This document shows, one piece after another, positions 1 through 8,581 of a stretch of DNA of 64,000 bases. The notes under the pieces were generated by a model. The model was not told where the DNA came from. It did not search any database and worked only from the letters and a program-made list of their open reading frames with translations. The first letter of the stretch is position 1. Every line of letters begins with the position of its first letter. This DNA comes from Abyssicoccus albus (GTDB lineage: Bacteria > Bacillota > Bacilli > Staphylococcales > Abyssicoccaceae), in assembly GCF_003815035.1 (NCBI RefSeq), contig NZ_RKRK01000003.1, positions 245,273 to 309,272 of the forward strand, in the 5' to 3' direction. Made by a program: the position numbers and the translations under genes.

Positions 1-903
1 ATTATCATTTTCGTTGTAACAATTCTTTTCTTATTCAGCGCTTGGACTGGATTAAGTAAAGGAATCCAATACTTAAGTAATTTAAACATGATTTTGGCAG
101 GAATTCTCATGTTAGTCGCATTAGTGTTAGGGCCAACATTTTTAATTCTTAACATGATGACGACTTCAACAGGCGCATTGTTAGATACATTCTTACTACG
201 CAGTTTTGATGCAGGACCATTAGATGGAGAAAAAGGAAAATGGTTAGGTGATTGGACAATCTACTACTGGGGTTGGTGGATGAGTTGGTCTCCATTTGTT
301 GGAATCTTCATCGCACGTGTATCACTTGGTAGAACAATCCGTGAATTTATCGGTGGCGTATTACTAGTCCCTACAGTTATTAGTATTATTTGGTTCAGTA
401 TATTTGGAGTGACAGGCATTGAAGCTGGTAAAACATCTTCTGAAATATTTGAATTAGGTGCATCAACTCAATTATTTGGTGTATTTGACAGCCTACCTAT
501 GGGTATGATTTTATCAATTATCGCTGTATTATTGATATCATCATTCTTTGTAACAAGTGCCGATTCAGCGACATTTGTTCTCGGAATGCAAACAGCGTAT
601 GGTTCTATGACGCCTGCTAACAAAATCAAAGTTATTTGGGGCATTCTTTTATCACTTATCGCATTTATCCTATTATTTGCAGGTGGGGATAAAGCTTTAA
701 ATGCGTTGCAATCAGCAGCGATTATCTCTGCATTCCCATTCAGCTTTATTATCGCCATGATGATGGTATCTTTCTTCAAAGATGCTAATAATGAACGTAA
801 ATATCTAGGTTTATCTATTACACCGAACAAAAAACGTATGAACGAGTATATTGAAGAATCAGAAGAACATCGTGAAAAACATGGTGATGAATTCGAACTA
901 TAA
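1..903 (+). CDS. BCCT family betaine/carnitine/choline transporter, 5' truncated by window edge
   Basis: The reading frame is open from base 1, so the gene begins before the window and only the last 300 codons are visible. The product is an integral membrane carrier that imports a quaternary ammonium osmolyte, probably with Na+ or H+. The visible part has several hydrophobic helices and the BCCT signature region: WTIYYWGWWMSWSPFVG followed by FIARVSLGRTIREF. The aromatic residues there form the substrate box in known members. The C-terminus is a charged cytoplasmic tail rich in Glu, Lys and His, as in osmosensing members of the family. A second BCCT gene lies at 37696-39312. The exact substrate cannot be read from the sequence. 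A strong terminator follows directly. Confidence 0.93.
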   Translation: MIIFVVTILFLFSAWTGLSKGIQYLSNLNMILAGILMLVALVLGPTFLILNMMTTSTGALLDTFLLRSFDAGPLDGEKGKWLGDWTIYYWGWWMSWSPFVGIFIARVSLGRTIREFIGGVLLVPTVISIIWFSIFGVTGIEAGKTSSEIFELGASTQLFGVFDSLPMGMILSIIAVLLISSFFVTSADSATFVLGMQTAYGSMTPANKIKVIWGILLSLIAFILLFAGGDKALNALQSAAIISAFPFSFIIAMMMVSFFKDANNERKYLGLSITPNKKRMNEYIEESEEHREKHGDEFEL

Positions 904-910
904 ACATAAT

Positions 911-943
911 AATCCCCTAGTTCTATTTTAGAACTAGGGGATT
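911..943 (+). terminator. Rho-independent terminator of the BCCT gene
   Basis: A perfect 15-bp inverted repeat (911-925 and 929-943) with a 3-base loop starts 8 bases after the stop codon and is followed by a T-rich stretch. Confidence 0.9.
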
Positions 944-951
944 TCTTTGTC

Positions 952-1230
952 GTATTCAGAAGATTATTTGGGGTTTACTCTGAATACCAGATCATTTTAG
1001 AGCTTTTTCCACTCCGTATTCAGAGTATTTCTCGTTTACTCTGAATACCAGATTATTTTCAGGCTTTTTCCACTCCGTATTCAGAGTATTTCCTGTTTAC
1101 TCTGAATACCATACCATTTTAGAGCTTTTTCTGCTCCGTATTCAGAGTATTTCCTGTTTACTCTGAATACCAGATCATTTTAGAGCTTTTCCACTCCGTA
1201 TTCAGAGTATTTCTTGTTTACTCTGAATAC
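952..1230. repeat. Tandem array of five hairpin repeats, period about 61 bp
   Basis: Five hairpins lie at 952-987 (degenerate), 1016-1048, 1077-1109, 1138-1170 and 1198-1230. The last four have the perfect arms GTATTCAGAGTA and TACTCTGAATAC around a 9-base loop of the form TTTCYYGTT. The segments between hairpins are also conserved (close to ATCATTTTAGAGC followed by a T run and CACTCC), so the whole 61-bp unit is duplicated. The array lies between convergent genes. The same hairpin layout returns with different stems at 6898-6933, 26406-26560 and, less closely, 46247-46335. Confidence 0.9.
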
Positions 1231-1248
1231 GAACAATCCAATCTATCT

Positions 1249-1668
1249 CTACTTCACAATAATCACTGGAATCGATGAGCGTTTCGCTACTTTGTGACTG
1301 ACACTTCCTAATACCATTTATTGTAACCCATTCAAACCACGAGTTCCAAGTACTACCGCTTCATATGCTCCTGAATTTGCCGCTTCCACAACAACTTCTT
1401 TAGGGGAACCGTGCTCAACTTTCAATTCGTATTGAATTCCAGTTTCATCAAATAATGTTGTAATATGATTCAATTTCTTCTTACTTTCAGCAACACTCGA
1501 TGACGTCCCGTGTAACACACTTGATTTAGAATCATTTACATCAACAACGTTCAAAATCGTGACAATCGTCTCACCCGGTTGTGCAAAATTCAACAATTCT
1601 TCCGCAGCACGATAGCTATTTTCCGAACCATCTGCGGCGAGTAATAAAGTTCTATACATCGTATTCAC
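1249..1668 (-). pseudogene. Universal stress protein (UspA family) interrupted by an in-frame TAA
   Basis: The frame starts at 1668 and reads a typical UspA fold: the N-terminal strand TLLLAADGSENSYRA and the nucleotide-binding VVLGTRGLNGLQ. At codon 117 (1318-1320) it meets TAA. Beyond the stop the same frame continues for 22 more codons, reading MVLGSVSHKVAKRSSIPVII and then VK, and ends with TAG at 1249-1251. That is exactly the conserved C-terminal part of the family, giving the normal length of about 139 residues. Family members usually have an acidic residue at the stop position, so a GAA-to-TAA change explains it. The missing part includes the last strand and the G-S motif that helps bind ATP. 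The gene sits 8 bp downstream of the SulP gene, probably in one operon. A sequencing error or a functional short form cannot be excluded. Confidence 0.85.
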
Positions 1669-1676
1669 TTCTTCTT

Positions 1677-3128
1677 TTAAGCTAAATGTTCATCGTTCAA
1701 TTCACTCAGTTCTTTCACGATCTTATGGCTGTCTTTGTTCAAGTTTTTCACAATGACTTGGTTGGACTTCTCTTCATACTTCGACACAATCGTATTGATT
1801 GCATCAACCGCTGAGTCATCCCATATGTGTGCATGACCAAAATCAATTTCTACAATTTTATTATATACATTGAAATCTAGCTTTGTCATTAACGCATCAA
1901 TAGAGACGAAAAAGATTTGTCCATTAACTGATACGTGGTGTACATTCTCATCAGTATGTTGCTCGACATCGACATTGGCAATTTTCGTTGCAAAGAATAA
2001 TGCACTAAATACAACACCGACAATCACACCAATCGCTAAGTTATGCGTGAATAACACAATGAGTACCGTAATCAACATCACAAATGCATCCGTTCGTGGC
2101 GCTTTTTGTAAATATTTAAATGAACCCCAATCAAATGTCCCAATAGATACCATGACCATAATGCCAGCAAGGACTGGCATCGGCATTTGAACAACTAAGT
2201 CTCCAAGGACAATAATCAAGAACATTAAGAACATACCTGCGACAAAAGTAGATAATCGACTATTCGCCCCAGATCGTACGTTAATCACTGATTGGCCAAT
2301 CATTGCACAACCGCCCATACCACCAAAGAATCCGGTGATGAAGTTTGCGATCCCTTGTCCTCTTGATTCTTTATTTTTCGAACTGTACGTATCGGTCGCA
2401 TCATCGACAATCTTAGCTGTAAGAAGACTCTCAACAAGACCGACGATTGCCATCGAAATAGAGTACGGCAAGATAATCATCAAAGTCTCCATCGTGAATG
2501 GTACATTTGGAATAAAGAATTGTGGAAGCTGCCTTTTAATCTCACCTAAATCTCCAACTGTTTTAACATCATGTCCTGTATACATATAGACTGCAGTTAA
2601 CACAACAAGCGCAATTAAAGGCGCTGGAATTAATGTGAAAAATCTAGGTAATACGTATAAAATAACTAATGTGACAATGACATAAATATAAGTCGAAATA
2701 TTTATCCCAAAAATATGCTCTATTTGTGCCATGAAAATCATAATACCAAGTGCATTTACAAATCCAATCATGACTGCTCTAGGGATAAATTTCATCAAAC
2801 GACCTATTTTAAGTATTCCTAAAATAATTTGAATGACACCCATGAGAATTGTTGCTGCAAGTAAATATTCAACACCGTGATCTTCAACTAACGGTACAAC
2901 GAGTAACGCGACTGCACCTGTTGCAGCTGAAATCATTGCAGGTCTTCCACCAACAAACGAAATGACTACCGCAATAATAAATGAAGCGTATAATCCAACC
3001 ATTGGATCTACACCTGCAATAATACTAAACGCTATCGCTTCTGGAATTAATGCTAATGCCACCACAATTCCTGCTAATATATTTTTGCCAGGGTCTTGAA
3101 ACCACTCTTTCTTTAATTGTTCTGACAT
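1677..3128 (-). CDS. SulP/SLC26 family anion transporter with STAS domain
   Basis: This is a 483-residue membrane transporter of the SulP family, which moves sulfate, bicarbonate or other anions. Residues from about 15 to 385 are strongly hydrophobic. They start with the conserved ILAGIVVALALIPEAIAFS and include the GGMGGCAMIGQSVINVRSG segment near residues 270-290 that lines the transport site. The C-terminal 90 residues form a cytoplasmic STAS domain. AAGGAG precedes the ATG. The universal stress protein gene follows after 8 bp, a common partnership for bacterial SulP proteins that suggests stress-linked control. The recombinase-like gene is divergent, 128 bp away. The ion specificity cannot be assigned. 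Confidence 0.9.
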   Translation of the reverse strand: MSEQLKKEWFQDPGKNILAGIVVALALIPEAIAFSIIAGVDPMVGLYASFIIAVVISFVGGRPAMISAATGAVALLVVPLVEDHGVEYLLAATILMGVIQIILGILKIGRLMKFIPRAVMIGFVNALGIMIFMAQIEHIFGINISTYIYVIVTLVILYVLPRFFTLIPAPLIALVVLTAVYMYTGHDVKTVGDLGEIKRQLPQFFIPNVPFTMETLMIILPYSISMAIVGLVESLLTAKIVDDATDTYSSKNKESRGQGIANFITGFFGGMGGCAMIGQSVINVRSGANSRLSTFVAGMFLMFLIIVLGDLVVQMPMPVLAGIMVMVSIGTFDWGSFKYLQKAPRTDAFVMLITVLIVLFTHNLAIGVIVGVVFSALFFATKIANVDVEQHTDENVHHVSVNGQIFFVSIDALMTKLDFNVYNKIVEIDFGHAHIWDDSAVDAINTIVSKYEEKSNQVIVKNLNKDSHKIVKELSELNDEHLA

Positions 3129-3197
3129 AAGAAATCTCCTTTTTAATTTTTCAACATGGTTAAGTATAACAAATAAGTACCAAATGTATACCCCTTT

Positions 3198-3225
3198 TTG
3201 AAACTTTAACTAGGTATGATATACT
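3198..3225 (+). promoter_or_regulatory. Candidate sigma-A promoter for the recombinase-like gene
   Basis: TTGAAA (3198-3203) and TATACT (3220-3225) are separated by 16 bp and lie 31 bp before the start codon, in the divergent gap with the SulP gene. Confidence 0.5.
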
Positions 3226-3256
3226 TATTTTACTCTAAGATGAAAAAGGTGACTTT

Positions 3257-3796
3257 ATGAATTATGGTTATATACGACCGGTAACACTTTATGATGATGT
3301 CGACACCCAACGTCTAAAAATTTCTCAGCATACTGATTACATCATCGAAGAAAACCATGCTTCTAACAAAAATCGAATTGAATTAGATCGATTGTTAAAT
3401 GATAATGCTCAACTCTCCAATTTATATATTACAGATTTATGTATTTTAGCTGATTCGAGCAAACATTTAGTAGATGTATTAAACCACCTGAACCACAAAA
3501 ATATTCGTCTTCACATCATCAACTTAAAACTCATTATCGATGGGTATGAGTCTTTAACATTTCTACAGACCGCTGAAATTTTATCACAATTTCAAAGTGA
3601 TATCGTTAAATTTCGAACTAAACTCGGTGTTGAACAGTCAATAAAAGAAGGACAAAAAACGGGCCGTCCAAAACGTAATGATGAAAATTTAAGGCGTGCC
3701 ATTGATATGTATTTATCGAAAGACTATACGCTCGATGAAATTAAAAAGCATACAAATATTAGTCGTTCAACTTTATATCGACATTTAGATCAATAA
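3257..3796 (+). CDS. Serine-recombinase-like DNA-binding protein, catalytic residues missing
   Basis: The 179-residue product has the layout of a small resolvase/invertase: an N-terminal domain starting MNYGYIRPVT, a long helix near residues 110-135, then GRPKRNDENLRRAID and a helix-turn-helix ending TNISRSTLYRHLD. The tail is typical of Hin/Sin-type DNA-binding domains. In active enzymes the start reads YxRVSxxxQ with the catalytic serine. Here the serine position is valine (YIRPVT). The later LDRLxRS motif with its catalytic arginines reads LCILADS. It is therefore unlikely to cut DNA and may act as a DNA-binding regulator. It is divergent from the SulP gene, which could be its target. A palindromic terminator overlaps the stop codon. 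Confidence 0.8.
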   Translation: MNYGYIRPVTLYDDVDTQRLKISQHTDYIIEENHASNKNRIELDRLLNDNAQLSNLYITDLCILADSSKHLVDVLNHLNHKNIRLHIINLKLIIDGYESLTFLQTAEILSQFQSDIVKFRTKLGVEQSIKEGQKTGRPKRNDENLRRAIDMYLSKDYTLDEIKKHTNISRSTLYRHLDQ

Positions 3797-3826
3797 AAAG
3801 CCGTAAGCATAATGCTTACGGCTTTT
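3796..3826. terminator. Bidirectional terminator between convergent genes
   Basis: A 15-bp inverted repeat (3796-3810 and 3812-3826) with a 1-base centre is flanked by A and T runs, so it can serve both the recombinase-like gene and opuAC. Confidence 0.85.
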
Positions 3827-3831
3827 GTAAA

Positions 3832-4713
3832 TTATTCTCCAATGATCTCTTTAACTTTATCTGAATTATCTTCTACCCATTTTTCAGCAGCTTCTGAAGG
3901 TTCAGAACCTTCTTGAATATCTAACATCACTTTTTCCATTTCCTCTGTTGACCACTCAAAGTTGTCTAAAATTTCATATGCTTTCGGACTATCTTCCTCT
4001 AATCCTTTACGTGCGAATGTGTTAATATGTTCTTCTTCACCAAACACTCCTTTAGGATCATCTAAATATTTTAAGTCATATTTTTGGAATTTCCAATGTG
4101 GTGACCAACCAGTCACAATGATTTCATCCTCACTATCGATTGAATCGCCTAATGATTGAGCCATTGCTGCTGATGAAGAAGTGACAACTTCCCAATCTGA
4201 AAGATTATCATATTCTTCTACTGCTTTTTCTGCCGCTTGAACTACACCAGCACCTGGTTCAATTCCTGTAATCTTTTGATCTGCTTCTTTTGATAAATCT
4301 TCAATGCTATCCACTGGGAAATCTTTAGGTACAACTAAACCAATTTTTGCACCTTTTAAGTTTTCTCCTAAATCATCAATGTCATCTTTATGCTTTTCAT
4401 ATAAGTCTTTATGCGTTACAGGTAACCATGCACTAACTGAAGCATCCGCTTCACCATTTGCTACTGCTTCCCACATAATCGCATTATCAAGTGGATTTAC
4501 TTCGACATTATAACCAGCTTCTTCTAGAATTTTTTGCATCACGTGTGTTGACGCAACTTCTGAATCCCACTCAACATATGATAATGTAAGATCTTTCTTA
4601 CCTAAATCACCGGAAGTTTGATCATCTGAAGAACTCTTCTCTTCATCTCCGCCACATGCAACTAGGACGATGGACATAACTAATGTTAGGGCTAAAATTC
4701 CTAACTTTTTCAT
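3832..4713 (-). CDS. opuAC: Glycine betaine/proline-type ABC transporter substrate-binding lipoprotein
   Basis: This is a 293-residue lipoprotein with lipobox LVAC and lipidated Cys20. It belongs to the OpuAC family that captures glycine betaine or related compatible solutes outside the membrane. The body starts KKDLTLSYVEWDSEVASTHV and contains WSPHWKF, a Trp-rich segment like the aromatic cage that holds the trimethylammonium group in OpuAC/ProX proteins. It is the last gene of a three-gene operon after opuAA and opuAB, with 25 bp between opuAB and this start. It ends at a terminator shared with the convergent gene. The exact ligand is inferred from the family. Confidence 0.92.
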   Translation of the reverse strand: MKKLGILALTLVMSIVLVACGGDEEKSSSDDQTSGDLGKKDLTLSYVEWDSEVASTHVMQKILEEAGYNVEVNPLDNAIMWEAVANGEADASVSAWLPVTHKDLYEKHKDDIDDLGENLKGAKIGLVVPKDFPVDSIEDLSKEADQKITGIEPGAGVVQAAEKAVEEYDNLSDWEVVTSSSAAMAQSLGDSIDSEDEIIVTGWSPHWKFQKYDLKYLDDPKGVFGEEEHINTFARKGLEEDSPKAYEILDNFEWSTEEMEKVMLDIQEGSEPSEAAEKWVEDNSDKVKEIIGE

Positions 4714-4738
4714 AAAAATTCCTCCTTAAAAATATTAT

Positions 4739-5581
4739 TTATTTATTATCAGAACTTGATTGTGTAAATCGATCAATAATGATCGCTAAAATTACAATAC
4801 CAAGTCCTGCAACAAATCCTTTACCAACATCAGCGCGTTGAAGTGCACTTAAAACATCTCTTCCTAATCCAGGTGCACCAATCATTGAACCAATCACAAC
4901 CATAGATAATGCAAGCATTATCGTTTGGTTTAAACCAGCCATAATGGATGGTTTGGCTAATGGTAACTGCACTTTGAATAATTTCTGACTTCTTGTTGTA
5001 CCAAATGAATCACTTGCCTCTATTAATTCTTGCGATATTTGACGAATACCTAAATTCGTTAACCTAATAATTGGAGGTGCTGAAAATATCACCGAAGCAA
5101 ATACCCCTGGAACTGTGCCAATGCCGAAAAATGCTACGGCAGGAATTAAATATACAAAGGCAGGCATGGTTTGCATGAAGTCTAAAATTGGTTTCATAAT
5201 TGCTTCAAAAATATCACTACGTGACATTAAAATACCTAACGGAATACCAATGATAACAGCAACCAATGCACTGACTATCACTAGCGTTAAAGTATCTAAC
5301 ATTTGTTGCCATAAATCTTGATTATATATATAAAATAATCCAAGTCCGACAATAAACGGTGTGATATAACTTTTTTTCATATATATAAATGACAACACCA
5401 TAATAATGATGATAAATAACCATGGTGGAATAAATTCCAGGATTGATGTGATCCACTCCATCATCGATCCTAAACCTGACTTCACTGGATCAAATATAAA
5501 ACTAAACGTTTTAGTAATCCAATCGACAAACGAACTCACCCATTCGGCAATTGGCAACTTCTGTAACCCTAAACTAATCAT
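4739..5581 (-). CDS. opuAB: Glycine betaine ABC transporter permease
   Basis: The 280-residue membrane protein is the translocation subunit of the OpuA importer. It has an N-terminal Trp-rich amphipathic part ([14 protein letters not shown] in outline), then about six or seven membrane helices and the permease loop [20 protein letters not shown], which docks on the ATPase. The start at 5581 ([10 protein letters not shown]) is chosen over an upstream ATG at 5644. It follows a GAGGTGG ribosome site and overlaps the end of opuAA by 8 bp, fitting translational coupling. It ends TQSSSDNK. Confidence 0.92.
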   Translation of the reverse strand: MISLGLQKLPIAEWVSSFVDWITKTFSFIFDPVKSGLGSMMEWITSILEFIPPWLFIIIIMVLSFIYMKKSYITPFIVGLGLFYIYNQDLWQQMLDTLTLVIVSALVAVIIGIPLGILMSRSDIFEAIMKPILDFMQTMPAFVYLIPAVAFFGIGTVPGVFASVIFSAPPIIRLTNLGIRQISQELIEASDSFGTTRSQKLFKVQLPLAKPSIMAGLNQTIMLALSMVVIGSMIGAPGLGRDVLSALQRADVGKGFVAGLGIVILAIIIDRFTQSSSDNK

Positions 5582-6620
5582 TTGTAACCACCTCATTTCC
5601 AGCAGATAACACATTGAGTACTTGGTCATAACGTAACTCACCAACGACTGAATCTTTATCTGTGATAATCAATGTATCGTGGTCTTTATCAAATAGATTA
5701 AATGTTTCAGACAATAACGCATTCTTATCTATTGTCCGTTGCGCCTTAGTTGAATCGATTGAAACAGGTTGTTTTACTTCTGTCATGATGTGTTTTGTTT
5801 TCAATACTTTCGAACGGTCAATATCTTGAACAAATGCACGAACATAATCATCCGCTGGATTCGTGACAATTTCTTCAGGCTTACCAATTTGAGCGATTTT
5901 ACCATCTTTCATTAATGCGATCCGATCACCTATACTTAATGCTTCGTTTAAATCATGGGTGATAAAGATGATTGTCTTTTTCATATCTTGTTGCAATTGT
6001 AATAACTCTTCTTGCATTTCTTTACGAATCAAAGGATCAAGAGCCGAAAACGCTTCATCCATTAATAATATATCCGTATCATTCGCTAATGCTCTAGCAA
6101 GGCCAACACGCTGTTGCATCCCTCCAGAAAGTTGTGAAGGGTATTGGTTTTTATACTCACCTAACCCCACAAGTTCTAAAGCTTCTTGTGCTTTTTTACG
6201 ACGCTTGCTTTTAGGTATATTTTTAACTTCTAAACCAAATGCAGCATTGTCCAATACTGTTCTAAACGGAAACAGTGCAAAACTTTGGAACACCATGCTA
6301 AAGTTTTCTCTTCTAAATTCTCTTAAATCTGTTGCATTTAACTCTAATACATTACGATCTTTAATATGGATTTCACCTACTGTTGGTTCAATCAATCGAT
6401 TAATCAATCGTATTAAAGTTGATTTACCACTTCCCGAAAGCCCCATGACAACGAATATTTCTGATTCATTAATATCTAATGTTGCATTATTTACAGCTAC
6501 AGTAGATCCAGTTTGAGACAGGATTTCTTCTTTAGATGCGTTTTTGTCAATTAATTGCTTAACCTCATCATTATAACCACCAAAAACTTTGGTTAAATTT
6601 TCAACTCGAATAAAACTCAT
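5574..6620 (-). CDS. opuAA: Glycine betaine ABC transporter ATP-binding subunit with CBS region
   Basis: The product (about 348 residues) is the ATPase of an OpuA-type osmolyte importer. It has Walker [10 protein letters not shown], signature LSGGMQQR, Walker [14 protein letters not shown] and the switch histidine in ITHDLNEAL. After about residue 250 comes a C-terminal CBS-like region, which in OpuA senses ionic strength or cyclic-di-AMP. Several in-frame ATGs exist. The one at 6620 ([15 protein letters not shown]) fits the AAGG ribosome site best, while the ATG at 6629 overlaps that site. It is the first gene of opuAA-AB-AC. A 20-bp tandem direct repeat lies about 70 bp upstream and may be an operator. 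Confidence 0.93.
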   Translation of the reverse strand: MSFIRVENLTKVFGGYNDEVKQLIDKNASKEEILSQTGSTVAVNNATLDINESEIFVVMGLSGSGKSTLIRLINRLIEPTVGEIHIKDRNVLELNATDLREFRRENFSMVFQSFALFPFRTVLDNAAFGLEVKNIPKSKRRKKAQEALELVGLGEYKNQYPSQLSGGMQQRVGLARALANDTDILLMDEAFSALDPLIRKEMQEELLQLQQDMKKTIIFITHDLNEALSIGDRIALMKDGKIAQIGKPEEIVTNPADDYVRAFVQDIDRSKVLKTKHIMTEVKQPVSIDSTKAQRTIDKNALLSETFNLFDKDHDTLIITDKDSVVGELRYDQVLNVLSAGNEVVTND

Positions 6621-6691
6621 CATTACCATCCTTAATCAACTTGACATAACACTAATTACCATAACATAGTTTTAAACTTCTTACAAAAAAT

Positions 6692-6731
6692 CATTAAAAT
6701 TTGATGAATAACATTAAAATTTGATGGATAA
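6692..6731. promoter_or_regulatory. 20-bp tandem direct repeat upstream of opuAA
   Basis: CATTAAAATTTGATGAATAA at 6692-6711 is followed at once by a copy with one change at 6712-6731. A third, weaker TTAAAAT occurs after another 20 bp or less. The 20-bp spacing is about two helical turns, which suits a dimeric or cooperatively bound regulator of the osmolyte importer. The rest of 6630-6940 is AT-rich. It also holds a small inverted repeat with a T run at 6818-6850 that serves no obvious gene. Confidence 0.45.
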
Positions 6732-6897
6732 AATTAAAATTATGAAATATATTTTAATTTTGTTAATCAAAAAAGGGATACGATATTTTTGATAAAAAAA
6801 TAATTTCAATACTTTACTAGACATTCAAATTATAGAATGTCTATTTTTTTGGCTATGTTTCTTCTCAATATCATAACGAATAATATTTCATCGTATC

Positions 6898-6933
6898 CGT
6901 AATCAAAGTATTCTCCCATTTATTCTGATTATG
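6898..6933. repeat. Single hairpin resembling the repeat families, downstream of corA
   Basis: Arms TAATCA (6900-6905) and TGATTA (6926-6931), extended imperfectly on both sides, enclose a loop containing GTATTCTCCCATTTA. The loop resembles those of the hairpin arrays at 952-1230 and 26406-26560. It starts 8 bp after the corA stop codon. Confidence 0.5.
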
Positions 6934-6940
6934 CACTACA

Positions 6941-7888
6941 TTAAAACCAATGTTTCTTTTTAAAATAAATAATCATTCCAATCGTAATAAAAATCATCAC
7001 CAACCACACCGCTAAGTAACCAAAATTCCAATGAAGCTCTGGCATGATATCGAAGTTCATTCCATATATTCCTACAATTAATGTAAGTGGCATGAAGATG
7101 ACGGAATAAATCGTTAAAATTTTCATAATGTTATTCATCTTAAATGAGTTCAAAGAAATATAGTTATCTCGAATATCTGCTGTCATTTCTCGACTCGATT
7201 CGATCATTTCAACTTGTCTGACAAGATGATCATTAATATGGTGTAACAAAATTCTTTGTTTTTTCGATAGGTTAACGAGTCGTCCTTCAAGTACACGATA
7301 CACTAAGTCTTTCATTGGGTTTACCGTTCGGCGAATCATTAATAAGTCTTCTCGTAAATCAAAGGTTTCTTCGATTAATTCTTCGGTCGAAATATTAACA
7401 GAATGTCGATCTTCGAATGAGAATACTTTCTCCTCCAACTCGTAAACAAACGGGAAATAATTATCAACTGTTGCGTCTAAAATCGAATACATAATATCAT
7501 GCGTACTATGTTTCGCTTTCAAAGTACTATTTTGTAAATTTCGCCACGCTTTATCCACTTCTTCGGCATTTTCTTTATGAAATGTCACGATATAATCATT
7601 ATTGATAAAGACATCAATTTCTTCAGGTTTCATCGACTTCAAATCAATCGCTTGGAATACAAAGAACAAATAATAATCATACTCTTTAAACTTCGGCCGT
7701 TGATTGACGGACGTCGCATCTTCTATAGAAATCGGATGAAAGTTAAAATACGTTCGTAATAGACGCATTTCTTCAGACGTTGCACTTTCGAAATCTACCC
7801 ACATCCATTTAATTTCAGTCTGTATTTCTTCTGGCGAATTACAACGATGCAATTCATTTTGTTCATTCATATATAAAGTTCGAATCAT
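6941..7888 (-). CDS. corA: CorA family magnesium/divalent cation transporter
   Basis: The product is 315 residues, the normal CorA length. It has a long acidic cytoplasmic N-terminal domain with helix-rich stretches. Two C-terminal membrane helices follow, the first ending in the diagnostic GMN motif (VGIYGMNFDIMPE) that forms the selectivity filter, and the protein closes with the basic tail KKKHWF. CorA channels admit Mg2+, and some relatives Co2+ or Ni2+. GAGGTGATGGC precedes the ATG. No neighbour suggests a linked function. Confidence 0.93.
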   Translation of the reverse strand: MIRTLYMNEQNELHRCNSPEEIQTEIKWMWVDFESATSEEMRLLRTYFNFHPISIEDATSVNQRPKFKEYDYYLFFVFQAIDLKSMKPEEIDVFINNDYIVTFHKENAEEVDKAWRNLQNSTLKAKHSTHDIMYSILDATVDNYFPFVYELEEKVFSFEDRHSVNISTEELIEETFDLREDLLMIRRTVNPMKDLVYRVLEGRLVNLSKKQRILLHHINDHLVRQVEMIESSREMTADIRDNYISLNSFKMNNIMKILTIYSVIFMPLTLIVGIYGMNFDIMPELHWNFGYLAVWLVMIFITIGMIIYFKKKHWF

Positions 7889-7975
7889 GCCATCACCTCA
7901 AACGTTTTAGAGCGTTTTTATTTTACCATAAATTATATCATTCCATGTTACTATAACGGTAAGGAGGTCTAACGT

Positions 7976-8506
7976 ATGACACATGAAGAATTGATTGCAT
8001 TACTTGAAAAAAGATTCAACAAAACAAGCCATACGAGAACGGATAAATCATTCGATGACATTAAAGAAAAACTGCTACAAAGTGACAAACTCGACACACT
8101 CATTCAAATGGAAGAGACGAAAGGTGAAGTCGATTTCGTATGGGAAGATGGAGATACACTCGTGTTCGCTGATTGTGCGTTACAATCTCCTAAAGGACGT
8201 GTGAAGTATTGCTATGACAGAGAGGCATTGGAAGGACGTAAAAAGTACCCACCAGAAAACGACATCATCTCTGTTGCAAATAACATGGGCATTGAACTGT
8301 GTGATGAACAGCTCTATCGAAAACTCCAAGAAGTTGCCGGTCCATTCGATACGAAGACATCCAGTTGGATCAAAACACCAGACGATGTTCGTTCATTAGG
8401 CGGTGCACTATTTGGGGATTATCGTTATGGACGTGTCTTTATATATCATAACGGAGCGGATTCATACTACAGTTCTAGAGCGTTCAGAGGATTCGTCAAA
8501 GTATAG
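7976..8506 (+). CDS. DUF4256 family protein of unknown function
   Basis: The 176-residue soluble protein matches the DUF4256 family as I know it. Hallmarks are METKGEVDFV-like text near residue 50, FADCALQSPKGR and YDREALEGRK in the middle, and FDTKTSSWIKTPDDVRSLGG and YHNGADSYYSSRAFRG near the end. The conserved Cys, Asp, Lys and Tyr residues suggest an enzyme, but no activity is established that I can name. AAGGAGG precedes the ATG. It stands alone between corA (divergent) and the dehydrogenase gene. Confidence 0.8.
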   Translation: MTHEELIALLEKRFNKTSHTRTDKSFDDIKEKLLQSDKLDTLIQMEETKGEVDFVWEDGDTLVFADCALQSPKGRVKYCYDREALEGRKKYPPENDIISVANNMGIELCDEQLYRKLQEVAGPFDTKTSSWIKTPDDVRSLGGALFGDYRYGRVFIYHNGADSYYSSRAFRGFVKV

Positions 8507-8522
8507 TAAGCAGGCAGATTCG

Positions 8523-8551
8523 ATGAAAACCCTTTCAAAATATAGTATAAT
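8523..8551 (+). promoter_or_regulatory. Promoter region with weak cre-like site before the dehydrogenase gene
   Basis: TATAAT at 8546-8551 is a good -10 element. Just upstream, ATGAAAACCCTTTCAA (8523-8538) matches the CcpA cre consensus except that the central G is C. No convincing -35 is seen. Confidence 0.35.
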
Positions 8552-8581
8552 GAAACTATAATAAGAAAGGGAGAGATGTAT

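Noticed and set aside
952..1230. CRISPR-like regular repeats
   Set aside because: The sequences between the hairpins are conserved, not unique spacers, and no cas gene is nearby. The same holds for 26406-26560 and 46247-46335.
3257..3796. The recombinase-like gene as a sign of a mobile element
   Set aside because: The catalytic residues are missing, and no inverted repeats, target duplications or other mobility genes flank it.
6818..6850. Hairpin TAGACATTC/GAATGTCTA with a T run as a terminator
   Set aside because: Its orientation fits a plus-strand transcript, but no plus-strand gene lies upstream. It may be part of the opuA control region instead.
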